Source: Actinernus sp. WN-2022
Taxonomy: Eukaryota; Cnidaria; Anthozoa; Actiniaria; Actinernidae
Assembly: GCA_030867875.1 (NCBI GenBank)
Contig: JAOWCC010000577.1
Coordinates: 2,000,660 to 2,064,659, forward strand
Reading direction: 5' to 3'
DNA length: 64,000 bases
The notes under the pieces were generated by a model. That model did no database searches, was not told the DNA's origin, and saw nothing but the letters and a program-made list of their open reading frames with translations. Shown here piece after piece: positions 42,658-54,400 of this stretch (its first letter is position 1; every line of letters starts with the position of its first letter). A program made the translations under genes and the position numbers.

Positions 42658-43297
42658 AGTAATTACCGTCATTCACAAAAATTCAGTCTTGTCACTGGTG
42701 TACATGTATATTACAGAGTTACATAAAGGGAACTGTTCGAAGCCTTCCTCGCTCGTGAGAGGATTCTCGTTTAACAGCTCTAACAAAAGTTAAGCATGCG
42801 CCAATAATATCGTCACTCGTGGTCTAGCGGTTAATGTTTGGGTGAGGATTGTGTCAGTCATTCTATAAATCTTAGCTTCCTGGATTCGATTTCTACGCTG
42901 AGCGTAGTTTTTTTTTTTCAAGTAGAGGCTCCCCAATTCCTTGTAAAATTTATAAGTGCCGCTTCGAGTGCTCGGGAAATATTCTAAGTCCCCAAATTCT
43001 TCATAGTTTATAACAAAGGGAGTTTTGTGACGCAGTCTGAGAGGTTGTTACACCGAGGTAAAGCCCCTATTGTAGAACTCTCCACTTACAACATCTAGGC
43101 ACCTGAAGGAGGCTAGTTTGGCTAGCCGAAATATAGTACCTTTAAAACTATATACACGTTGTTTCAGCTTTGCTATAGGTGTCCTCAGGATAGAGTAAAA
43201 ACTCTATCCACAGTCTGTGGCTTCCGGTTGACCTTTTCGACATTATGCGGTGCCAAAGCGGGTTGGGGGCGTAATACCTCGACTTGGAAAATAAAAT
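42658..43297 (+). mobile_element. Repeat R2, copy 2
   Basis: Same content and order as copy 1: tRNA-like head near 42,810-42,900 and hammerhead-like motif at 43,098-43,140, in which CTGAAGA has become CTGAAGG, a change in a core base that should weaken or abolish cleavage. It stands without R1. Confidence 0.75.
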
Positions 43298-43306
43298 GAA
43301 GAATAA

Positions 43307-43398
43307 ACACTTGCGATTTAAGACTCGGGCCTGCCCACAGGCAGCCCGAGTAATAATAAACACTTGCGATTTAAGACTCGGGCCTGCCCACAGGCAGC
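43307..43398. repeat. Tandem pair of CTCGGGC...GCCCGAG hairpin units
   Basis: Two copies of an about 49-bp unit ending in the perfect dyad CTCGGGCCTGCC/GGCAGCCCGAG. The second copy is cut by the element at 43,399 and resumes at 44,483. A related copy lies at 42,636-42,660. Confidence 0.8.
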
Positions 43399-44473
43399 TA
43401 GCCTGCTTTTCAGACGGTACGAGGTCGTCCGCTCACTTCCTCCCCCTCCCCGTCTGATGGACTTCATAGACTTTCATGTTCCTGGCGTCATAATTTCAAC
43501 CAATCAGAGCGAACTTTACACTTTTGGCAAAGTCTGGAATTTAAGGAATGTGTTCGCATAGTTTTCTAAATGGCGGTGGGGAAGAACTTGAGCAGTGTGT
43601 CAACCGAAGTTGTAAAGCTTTCAGGATTTCGAAGTTATATCCAGAGCAGAAGAAAGCATTGGAATAGTGTATTCATTGAAACGATGTGTTTGTGAATCTA
43701 CGTACGGGCTTTGGTAAATCACTAATCTTCCTCCGCTTATATAAATAGATCTGAAACATTCTCCTAGGTTTTTGGCTTTTAGAAGACCAAATCTTTCATG
43801 GAATATTATGATTGTTCCCTGCAGGGTGAACACACATACTGAGTATGTTATGGAAAAAGTTTCATGGCACTTGGGTGAATATTTAGGTTTTCAGAATTAT
43901 GAACACACTTCAATTCCGTAAGTTCATGTACGGCAATGGCATCTAAACTTTACACATAAAGTCAGGTTAAAACAACCTCCGATACCCAAAAAAAAAAAAC
44001 TAGGACAACTTTAGGGTCTTGTGTGACTAATCGACATACATATCAAACTTCAAAACGTTTTAAGAATAAAAGTAACAGCGTAAAAGTTCCAAGATCACAG
44101 TAATAAACTTTACGGCATGGAATCGAGGCTGATATTTCTTGTTGCAAATACTGCACGCAAACTTCCGTTTAAAAAGTTCCTGCTCTCCAAAGAACCACAG
44201 CAGCTCATACAGGATACCATTCTGAGAAATCGACAGAAGTTTGAAGCTGTAGAATGTTTTTTCCAGTGCATGAAAGCTGATAGATCCAACTAGTAAAAGC
44301 CGCTACTGCAATACTGTTCTGCATTTCACGCTTCAATTCTTACGCGTGTTCGTATTGGCTTATTGTAAAAACAAAGGTTGATGACGTCAGGAACATGAAA
44401 GTCTATGAAGTCCATCAGACGGGGAGGGGGAGGAAGTGAGCGGACGACCTCGTACCGTCTGAAAATCAGGCTA
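43399..44473. mobile_element. Mutator-like non-autonomous element, 1,075 bp, 9-bp target duplication
   Basis: Terminal inverted repeats of about 92 bp (43,399-43,490 and 44,382-44,473) begin TAGCCTG and differ at only two or three positions. ACAGGCAGC flanks both ends (43,390-43,398 and 44,474-44,482). The interior (about 890 bp) encodes nothing recognisable. Long TIRs plus a 9-bp duplication point to the MULE superfamily. Confidence 0.88.
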
Positions 44474-44482
44474 ACAGGCAGC

Positions 44483-45030
44483 CCGAGTAATTAGAACTGG
44501 ATATATGCCCAAAGAAATGTATTTTGAAATTTCATGGCGGCCATTTTGAAAATAGTGCCGTGCCACGCCCCCTTAAAAGGCAAATTTCGTTGGGGTCCAC
44601 CTCTTATCCTATTTAGCACCTGTCGTAGCACATATGATGCTTTTATCGAAATGTGAACGATCCATGTGCTTAGAAGCTGTACTATAAATTCGAGGATAAA
44701 TAAAGTGTGTGTATGTAATACTTAAAGAGTTAGAGACATATATGAAACAATTTTTAAATCTTTCTGTTCTACAATAAGTTAACTGGAAATTATGTTGCCA
44801 TTCGGGTTCTCAGTGGTGTGGTTATTGAGAACCTTTTCCTACAGCTTTTATATATCTTTCTCCTGGAGAATTTCCTTAATTGGTGTATAAATCTTTATAT
44901 TTGCAAATTTGGAATACGAAGCAACACCCGAGACGGTCATGCAGTATGTAAACAAGGACATAATCAAAGTATTGAATAAATATATCTACGTTGTTTATAT
45001 AGCATTGACACGTGCAATTTCTCTTCTGCA
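44483..45030. other. No gene seen
   Basis: AT-rich sequence; no frame with family features. Confidence 0.45.
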
Positions 45031-45616
45031 TTTTAGTGACCTCCAATTTAGGAAGCCCAGCATGTCACCGACACAATCTAGCCGTTCATACCGATTGAGA
45101 ACCTACCGTGCAGCTCTTCTCTGCACCATTTCACCTTCCTAGTATTTTTAGACGTATAGGGATCCCAAACGATAGAGCTATATTCAAGAGATGGTTTAAC
45201 TAAAGTTTTGTACACTCGCTCTTTAGCTAGGAGGAGTTACAGCGCTGTAAGTTACGTTTTAAGAAGCTAAGGTCTTATTAGCCTTAGTCGTGATCTTATT
45301 TACATGTTCATTCCAACGGAGATCATTCGATAAATGAACTCCGAGATACTTAGCAATCTACAACATGAAGTGACTAACCGTGAAGTTTGTAGTTATATAT
45401 AATAGGAACACGGCGCCGAGTAACTATAAGTACAATACATTTAGTAATATTACATTTAGTTATATTAAATTTCATTTTACAGTCTGACTCCCATTGTTCT
45501 AAATTATATAAATCCTGTTGCAATTGTGCACAGTCACTCTCTGATTTGACAACCAGGTAGATAACAGTATTGTCAGCAGAGTCGAATGTTAGTCTTAACA
45601 TACAATGGTGAGTCAT
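45030..45616 (-). pseudogene. LINE RT fragment, minus strand, decayed
   Basis: The minus strand reads SADNTVIYLVVKSESDCAQL, a changed FADDTVIYL active site with the second Asp lost. WESDCKMKFNITKC and RRRVPIIYNYKLHG follow, and after frame changes VQRRAAR-VLNRYE and LNWRSLKCRRE, the palm-to-thumb order of a jockey/CR1-type LINE. Confidence 0.65.
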
Positions 45617-45619
45617 TTA

Positions 45620-46671
45620 TGACCACTCCCCACCACTCTTTACTTCCTTTAAAATGCTTCTTATTACTCACTTGAACCAGTTGATTCTATTCAATAAACT
45701 GGGTAATTCTCGGTTGCAAGCATCCCGCTTCGTATGTTAATCCCGTTCTCATTAGTTTGTTCCTCTTTGCCAATAAAACCTTGAGCAGCGGGGACACGAA
45801 TGGGGGATCCTTGGAAGATGTTCTGACTATTAGAAGGGAAGCCGTTGACTTTCCGAATTCTGTTTGATTTTCCGAAGATATATATAGACGGACGTTTGTG
45901 ATTAGCTACAATCAACTGTTAGGACTCTTTAATTTTTTGGTGGTGGGCATGTTTAAGTGTCCAGGGGCAGAAAGTGAGATTAGTGCAAACTTGAAAGGAA
46001 AATAGTTGATGTGAAAATTTAGAATCTGAGAAATCGTGGTTTTTTTCTTATGTGTCATCTTAGTACCTTTTCTGAAATGAACTAAATAATAACCGTAGTT
46101 AACTTATACAAAGAATAGGAGGGATTTAGATTAATATTTTCTTTGTATTTTGTTACGTACTATTACACATGCATCAAGTTTTCTACCGGGGTTCGGAAGC
46201 GAAAGGCACTGAGGTATGGTCTCGCAAAAAAAAAAAGTTACCCGTGGAAGTAATCTTGACATGTGTGATTTTCACCAGTGCATCCAATATATCTGAATAT
46301 GGCCGTTTCTTTTTGTACGAAGGCTTATGCGCTGTTTTCTGTAAACAGTCGAGTCCACAAGTTATCTTTCGAGTTTCCATTTCAAAAACGCTTTATTCAA
46401 CGATTTATATAATAAAATAACTATTTTAATTACAACAATCAAACATTATGAATTAAGATTTTCTAATTAAGTAGCGAGAGGCTACCAACCAAGATGTCTT
46501 TACTTACGTTATTAAAGTCAATTAATCTTTGGGGGTATCGTTATTTGTGGTCAGTGTAATCACTGGGAGGGAGGAAAACCGGAGAACCCGGAGAAAAACC
46601 CTCGAAGCAAGGGCTAGAGACCAACAAACACAACTCACATACGAACCTGGACAACAGAGGCGAAGCGCTTA
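45620..46671. other. Unassigned, with a GGAGAACCCGGAG repeat
   Basis: 46,555-46,650 carries ACCGGAGAACCCGGAGAAAA and flanking sequence of a type I associate with dispersed cnidarian repeats (from memory, not verified). Short frames in both directions have no support. Confidence 0.35.
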
Positions 46672-47228
46672 AAGTGCCTATAACCCTTTTGCAATTTTGA
46701 TAGCTTATGAACCTCAGAAAAGTTTTGAGTACTTCTGTGAAGAAAGTTTTGGTTTACAGACTGTCAGTGAATACTTTATGTTCTACGCTTGTTTGAAATC
46801 GTGTAAATGTGACCTTTTGTGACCTTTCTTGACCCATGACCGCGTAAGTAAAAGCCTGGGTCGAAACCTGTATGTACGTCACCTCATGAATGCATTATTC
46901 TCCATGACACCTTTCCATCACAACAACATAGATGCATAGAAAATATACACAGTTTGTGAGTTGTTAGTAAAGAAAAAGTCATTTTAGTCAACATGTTAAG
47001 TATTTATTGAAATGATTGCAAAGCCGAATTAATTATATGACGTCAAGATGACGTAAATCGACCCAGGCTTTTGCTTACGCGGTCATGGATCAGGAAAGGT
47101 CACATTTATACGATTTCAAACAAGCGTAGAACATAAAGTATTCACTGTAAACTTCTTCACATTAGTACTCAAAACTCTTCGGAGGTTCGTAAGCAATAAA
47201 AATTGCAAAAGGGTTATAGGCACTTTAA
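46671..47228. mobile_element. TTAA-flanked long-TIR MITE, copy 1
   Basis: Ends AAGTGCCTATAACCCTTTTG and its complement with TTAA at both outer edges. TIRs extend about 180 bp, including GTGACCTTTC...GACC and the CGCGTAAG block, around an about 190-bp core. No coding capacity. TTAA duplication is typical of piggyBac-type transposons. Confidence 0.82.
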
Positions 47229-48120
47229 CCACTGCTCCACCCGGCTTTTCACAAGCCCCCTTCCTGCTGTAAAAATGGCGCACTTCTAAGAGCAACTTCA
47301 TTGTATTTTTTTGATAAATTTACTGATAGGGTTAGGGCCGAGGCTAGTGGAAAATTTTAAATCTGAAGACAGTCGTTTGCATTTCCATGCCATGTTATAT
47401 ACAGCTATTTCAACTAACGTCGGATATCCCGCACAAACGGTAAACGTCATTCCCACACCGAAATGGGTTGTGGTTATCACTGGGCGAAACGGATAAACTA
47501 GTGTATTCAACAATAGATTCGCAGCAGACCAGGAATATTGGTCTTTAAACTATGAAATGAATTCACCACACAGCTACAACCACAACCAGTTCGGTCTAGG
47601 AATGTCGCTTGTCCGGGACAACCTTTTAGTTGTATCACCTAGTATCAATAATACCTTGGTTAATAGCCTCTTTATAAACTACTAACTGCACATCCATAAC
47701 AAATATGTACAATTGGTTGCCATTTAGGCTACATTGCTTTTGCTCAATCTTATCAAAATAATCACTCTTCAAATCAGAATATTTCTTATTAATATGGACT
47801 ATGAAGTCACATTGTACCGAATGGTCACAGGCCTTATACCCAGGCTTACTTAGGGCTATACCATTTGATCTTCAACGAAGGGACGAGGTAGTTAATAGGC
47901 AATTTCTTGACACTGAATGCACGCTGAACTGTCGATTATTTGAATTTGCACGACTCAAGCAAATTCACTCTTTTCACCCGGTGGCTATCTTGGATTCAAA
48001 GTGAGGCAATACTTTTGCTAGGCTAAACTTGTCTGGTATCCCTCAGTGCGAGGCTAACCTAGCACAAAAAACTGATCGTTCCAAATGCGCGACATCGCCC
48101 GTTTCTTCCCTAAGACTGCA
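47229..48120. other. No gene seen
   Basis: Short frames only; nothing recognised. Confidence 0.4.
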
Positions 48121-48640
48121 TATCTGTATACGATGATGCGATTCATATGCTCGCAACATTGGAGTTCTGTTCGACTCCTTGTCTATGGAACAACACACTG
48201 ATCACTAACATTTGAAAGCCGTATTAGGAAATATCTTAGCTATCAATCCGCATAAACTAGTTCATGTGCTTGTAACATTATTCTAGACTAGAGTTTTGTA
48301 ATTCAATTATGTATAGACACGCGGCAGCTCGAGTAGTGTCACTTACTCGGAAGCATGACCATATCTCACCTGTACTGATTAATTTGCACTGGCTGCCGGT
48401 TGTTTACAAACTACTGCTTCTGACACACAAAGCGCTAAACGGTCTAGCTCCACAATATATTAGAGATCTAATTGATTTTTATGTCCCTAGACGTAATCTT
48501 CGATCAGCATATAGTACTGAAACGACTAGTTGTACCATCACATAACTTACGTACTTTCAGGGCATTTTCCTGTGCGGCGCCTTTCCTGTGGAAATTCGCT
48601 TCAGTTTTAAACAGCAGATAAAAACATCTTTTTAGAAATG
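48120..48640 (+). pseudogene. LINE RT C-terminal fragment
   Basis: From about 48,160: IGVLFDSLSMEQH (the GV-FD-SM strand after the RT palm), then at 48,309-48,545 AAARVVSLTRKHDHISPVLI, NLHWLPVVYK, LTHKALNGLAPQYIRDLI and YVPRRNLRSA. This tail is typical of an abundant LINE family in cnidarians. Stops and gaps separate the pieces. Confidence 0.75.
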
Positions 48641-50522
48641 CCTACTGTAATTAAGAATGGCTTCCATACGAATATGTAATACATTTTTCTCAGTGTTAGT
48701 TTAGACTTTAATAGTAGCTATTATATTTTAAGTGCTTAGTTGCAAAACGCCCATTAATGGTTGTAAAGCGCTATTGGGCAATTCTTTGGAAATAGCGCTT
48801 AATGATATAATTATTAGGATTGCCTCGCTTTGAATCCATGATGGCCACCAAGTAAGAGCGAATTTCGTATTATATTTAATACCGAGTTTGAAAGCGTAAA
48901 AACAAATAGCACTATAATTTAGTAACGTTTTTAGTATTCCCAAAAGAGATTGGTCAACAGTCCTTTAAGGCAACAGCAACTGCAAAGATGCCTAGCAATA
49001 CACAACCTAAAACATTTGTATGACCCACTTAAAATCAAATGGTTCCCTCTAATAAAGCCTAACATGGACCAATCATTGTATAAAAACTGTTGGATAAAAT
49101 AATAAACCTGTTTTGAGAATTATTGTCATCTTTAACCTCGCCATAGGTACTTCTTTCTTGTGCAATATATCACAAGACATGGGAAGTAGAGATGATCTAG
49201 GCATGAAGGTCTTACGATATGGACATGGCTGTTCTGCGTTTCACGTGACGTCATAGCCGACATCTTGGTTGACGTTGACTAATCTTGTTAGATCAACCAA
49301 CATGGCGGCTACGTCGGCCACTACTACGAAATTCGACCATTTCGTTTGGCACTTTTGTCCTCCAAAAGGACACAGTGGCTGAAATAACCATATTAGTTAA
49401 AATATTGCCAAATATTGCCAAATTACGGCTATGGATTTTGCGGAGAGTTTACCGTCAAAATCACGTCCGCCATTACTGAAGTGCGTTCCATATTATTCGT
49501 GATTTTCGTCAAGCGGCATATTTCCATTTAAAACTTAGTTCTTCTCTTTCCTTTATGAAAACAAATTACTTTACTTATAAGTTCGCGCAACGGTATGTGT
49601 GAAAGTAGCCCCGCATGTTGTAGAGTTGAATAAAATGACGTCACTTCGCTGAAAATTAGCTGTCGCAGAACGGGTTCGCGTAATGATGGACATAAAAACT
49701 CAAATTTCAGACTCCAGAAAATACGACTTCCGTTGTCATATCGAAAAACGGTTTCGCATAAATATCACAAAATATCTCAAAATCTGATCGTAAGGGCACT
49801 TTTTAAAGTTAAAACAGCTTCTCGTAATATTAAACGGATTTACGTCATTGTTTAGAATTTGCCTTATTAGCATAGCTACAAATTCAAACAGATATCAGCA
49901 AACGGATATCACATCACTGGTAAGAGCATATCAATGACAAGTTTGATGTGAAAAGGCTGAAAAGTCACAGCATTTACTGATTTTAAGACAGATGTTTCGT
50001 TCCATATTCAATGTAATGCTCACACCCGCAAAAGGTACTAAATGCCGCAGTCAATTTCCCTTTTCTCTCGGATTGAGTGCAATTACTGTTAATGAGGCAA
50101 ATCATGTAAACAAAAATCCACTTATACTTAAATAAGTCAAATACATGTGTAAGTTTAGTTAACCGTCTCTCACTGCATTACTGATTAACGTTCATAAAGC
50201 CATACCTTTGCTGTTTCATTTGGAAGTTAAAGGGACCTCCACTGAACAACAATGATGCCTAAATATATTACTGTGTTTGCTTCTTGTAAATTAAGTATTA
50301 GATGTCAGTTATGGACCGATTTTCCTATAAAAGTCATTTTAATTTCCCTGGCGCCGCCATTTTGGATCTTATCACGTCACACGGTTGGCACTCTTGTCAA
50401 TAGCTCTTGTGTTGTGTAACAATAGCAGCAATTGTGTGATGTCATAATATCCAACATGGTGGTGCCCTGCAAATTCAAATGAGTATTATGGACAAGAAAA
50501 TCAGTCTTTTAGTGACATATTT
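48640..50522. other. Non-coding with two imperfect foldbacks
   Basis: 49,243-49,313 pairs GACGTCATAGCCGACATCTT with AACATGGCGGCTACGTC. 50,349-50,468 pairs GGCGCCGCCATTTTGG with CCAACATGGTGGTGCC. No gene recognised. Confidence 0.5.
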
Positions 50523-51016
50523 AAAGTGCCTATCACCCTTTTGCAATTTTGATAGCTTATGAACCTCCGAAAAGTTGAGTACTTCTGTGAAGAAAGTTTT
50601 GGTTTAAAGTGAAAACTTTGTTCTACGCTTGTTTGAAATCGTGTAAATGTGACCTGGTTTGACATCATCTTGACGTCATATAATTAATTCGGGGTTGCAA
50701 TCATTTGAAGAAATACTTAACGTGTTGACTAAAATGACTTTTTCTTTACTAACAACTCAAAAACTGTGTATATTTTCTATGCATCGATGTTGTTGTGATA
50801 AAAAGGCGCCATGGAGAATAATGCATTAATGAGATTACGTCTACCCAGGTTTCGACCCAGGCTTTTACTTACGCGGTCATGGGTTAGGAAAGGTCACATT
50901 TACACGTAGAACATAAAGTATTTACTTTAAACCAAAACTTTCTTCACAGAAGTACTCAATACTTTTCGGAGGTTCATAAGCTATCAAAATTGAAAAAGGG
51001 TGATAGGCACTTCAAA
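50523..51016. mobile_element. TTAA-flanked long-TIR MITE, copy 2
   Basis: Same termini and TIR blocks as copy 1. The core is in the opposite orientation. The right flank is TCAA instead of TTAA. Confidence 0.82.
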
Positions 51017-51436
51017 GGAGAAATGACAGCAACGGAGTTACATGTAGGCATCCATTTTAAGAGCAAACATTGTTTACCAGTGGAAACACGTGTAGTGAAA
51101 GGTAAATCATCTGTAAGCCTGGTACTTAAGTTAAATATGATACCTATAGAATGATAGAAGACAGGTTTTCCTGTTATTGTAGCTCCACACAAGTCGCTCC
51201 CCTGAAAACTGAGGGATTCGAGAAACTAATAGGACTCTAGAAATGAACTTACCAATGGCTGGCAAATTCATCCATATGAAGAAAACGTTCCCGTTTTGGG
51301 GGCAAGGAGGATGGATACGAGTCCCTAAGGAGGATGGATTGGAGTCCCTAATGATTCAACCTCACCAAACCATAGGTCAACACGTGATGCCAAACTGTTT
51401 TGGTTGTTTGATTTTGTCAAACCAAGCATTGCAAAC
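51017..51436. other. Tudor gene 3' flank
   Basis: No coding feature. No clear AATAAA on the minus strand directly after the stop, so the 3' end is not placed. Confidence 0.35.
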
Positions 51437-54400
51437 TTAGTCCTTTTGCAAGGCGTAACCAAAGTTCACCAGGTATTCACTGATGTTCACAATGCCACTT
51501 TCAATTCCATGATCCTCAAGATCTACACCAATGTCTTCTTTTCCTCGCTCCAATACTTTTACTTTAAGCTGCCGATTGAGAACCTGCTGCATGAAGTCAA
51601 CAGCATCTACACTCCACCCCTGCTGGCCTGGTATAACTCTCGCTAGATAGCACTTGAATGCCTGAAGTGGCAGCTCAAGGAACTCTTGCTCTGCTTCCCT
51701 GAGTCGGTCTAATGAGACAGTCTCTGTATTCCCATAGTCTGCATATCGCACAATAATGTTATTGCCACCATTACACCGAAGAACTCTGGCACGATACCAC
51801 TTGTTGTCAATACTAAACTTGGCAAAACAAAAGTACCCTTGAGTAGGTAGAGTGGTAACCATTCGAGCATTACCTTCACAATAGCTGCTTATTCCACTCA
51901 TCAGAGATTGTAGGGATGCTTGAGCTTCGTGGTCTTGCCTCTGAACCCATACCTCCCCAGGGTTAATTACTTCTGTGACAATCACATCGAACTTGTCTGC
52001 CTGAGGAAATACGATGGAAGGGTGTATTGTAACAGGTGGGGTACCCATCTGCATGACCTCTCTGTTAATGTTTGCACCTGGTTTGGATTGGAGACCAACC
52101 TCAAATAGCTCGATGCTAAGTCCTGCCTCAGTTGACTTTACAATACGTGCCAGCAAATGCTGGTTCAGAGTCCGTTGCCTTAGACATTCAAGCACTTCAG
52201 CTTCCCATGGGATATTCGTTTGTGGCTCTAGCCCAGCTAAAGCACTGGAGTAAGCTTGTCGAGGAAGTTGGACAAATGACTCTGAGATTCTTCTAATACC
52301 ACCAGGATCAACATCATGCTGATTACCAAAGTCAACGAAGGTGACTCTGTGCTGGTTACTTGGAAGGAGCTCATCAACCACGGCCCTGTACCAAGACCCA
52401 TCCACACTAAAGAAGGCACAACAGAGTTCTCCGATGTTAGGCTGGTAGGAATCATGATCGACTTTGGAGCAGTAATTGTTTATCTCTGCAGAGAGTGCAG
52501 AGAGACCTTGTGCATTAGCTTCTGTAAGAACTTGATAAGACACTGAGCCAGAAGCATGAATGTCGCACATTAGAATGTCAAAGTACTCCTTTTGTGGAAT
52601 GTTTGCAAGTGGAAGAGATTCCAGGAGAAATGGTCTGTGTGACTGAACAGCATCAGTACTTGGAGTCACAGACTGTTTCTGCATTCGGGGCACTGCAGTA
52701 GGTGGTGTACTCGACCTGCTAGATTGGGAAGCATGCAGGTACATGGCATTGTGTCCTTGAGTGCATGGGACATCCTGTGTTGGGGTCCCACCTTGTGGCT
52801 CTGCGTGATGGGGCTCATTTCGTAATTGTCCTTGTAAGAGTTCTGCATCCAGCTGTTCTCCAAATGGTTTTCTTGCAGGTCTTTCCTCTCTATGTTTCCT
52901 CAAGGCAAGTCCTTGAGTTTGAAGAACTTGGCTGACTGGACCTTTTTCAGGGTCTTCGACATCAACGAAAAGGCAGTCCTTCTGCTTACCAATAAGTTTA
53001 GCAGTTACAACATTATAAAGTGGAACATTTGCCTTGAATAAGGATGTTGCATCTTCACTCCAACCTTGCTCTTCAACTGGTACTACGTTAGCCAGTGAAC
53101 ATCTTAGTGCACTAAAAGGAAGCGACACAAACTGTTGTTCAAGTCGCTGCAGTCGAGAAACATCAAGGACTTCTGAGTTACCATAATCTGGATAATATAT
53201 ATGTACTGAACCATCAGTAGCAATGTTTTCTATATAACCTCTATACCACTTATTGTTTAGCGTAAACTGAGCAGCACAAACCTGTTGTGCACAAGGCTGA
53301 AAAGGTTGATGCTCAGCAGCTGAATAGAAGGTCTTCATTTCTTCTGTCAGAGCAGCAACCTTGCGTGCCATTTCTATGTCAGCAATTTGGACAGAAAAGC
53401 TCCCTGGACTTGTAATATCAGTTACGAACACTTGGAATGTTTCCTTAAGGGAAGGAAGCTTTGCTGATGCAATAGCAGACTCAAAGACTGAAGGCCCTTT
53501 GTCCTGTTGACGATCTGGGCTTCTTGGAATACCAGCTGTTCCTTGTCTCATGCCATCAACGTGTCCTTGGCTTGGCACAGAATTGTCACTGTATGTACTA
53601 CAGGAACTATCACTTTTACTACTGTACTTTACTTGGTCATTACCTCCTATATTTGCTGCAAGTCCACTGCGGACAAGAATGTTGGCAACACTATCTTTTC
53701 CTAACTGTGGGTCTTTGATATCTACAAACAGTACGTCTTTCCTTTTGGATACGAGTTTCATAGTTAAAGCTTTTCCTAGAGGGACTGTAGACTTGAAAAA
53801 GGCTGGTACATCGTCACTCCACCCATTTGAGTCTATAGGCAGCACGTATGCCAAAGAACAGCGTAAGGCACAATGAGCCAAGGGAGTAAACCTCTCCTCG
53901 ATTGGGCGCAGTTGACGTATTGGCACATCTTCTGTGTTCCCAAAATCAACGTAGTAAACTCGAGCTGTTTCATTTGTACTGATGGTCTCCACAAACACTC
54001 TGCACCAATCATTAGAACCAAATGGGGCAACACAAATCTCATGTTCATTAGGCTCGAAGGAAGGATAGCTTGCTCCAGCATAATGGCTATTCATTTCTGC
54101 TGACAAATCTGACAATTCCTTGGCGACCCCTATGTCAGCAATTTGTACGAAGAAGCATCCAGGATTGATAATTTCTGTGACAACTGCATTAAATTGTTCC
54201 TTAGCGGCAGGTAAGGCTGCTGAAGAAAGAGCTGCCTCAAGTATTGGGGTCCTTGGTTCTTGTGGCAGAGCCCCTAATGTCTGTCTTGGGGTCCTGGATA
54301 TTTGATCATCTCTCCCTCGTTGGTTTCTTCTAGGAGGGCTAGTATTAGTTGTCTGGAATCTTGTCGCAAGTTCCTTGGTAACGAGAGAGTGGCTTAGCGA

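Noticed and set aside
49285..49479. ATGGCGGC-initiated frame as a host first exon
   Set aside because: The ATG lies in an imperfect foldback and the in-frame stop comes after 26 codons; no donor site of quality was seen.
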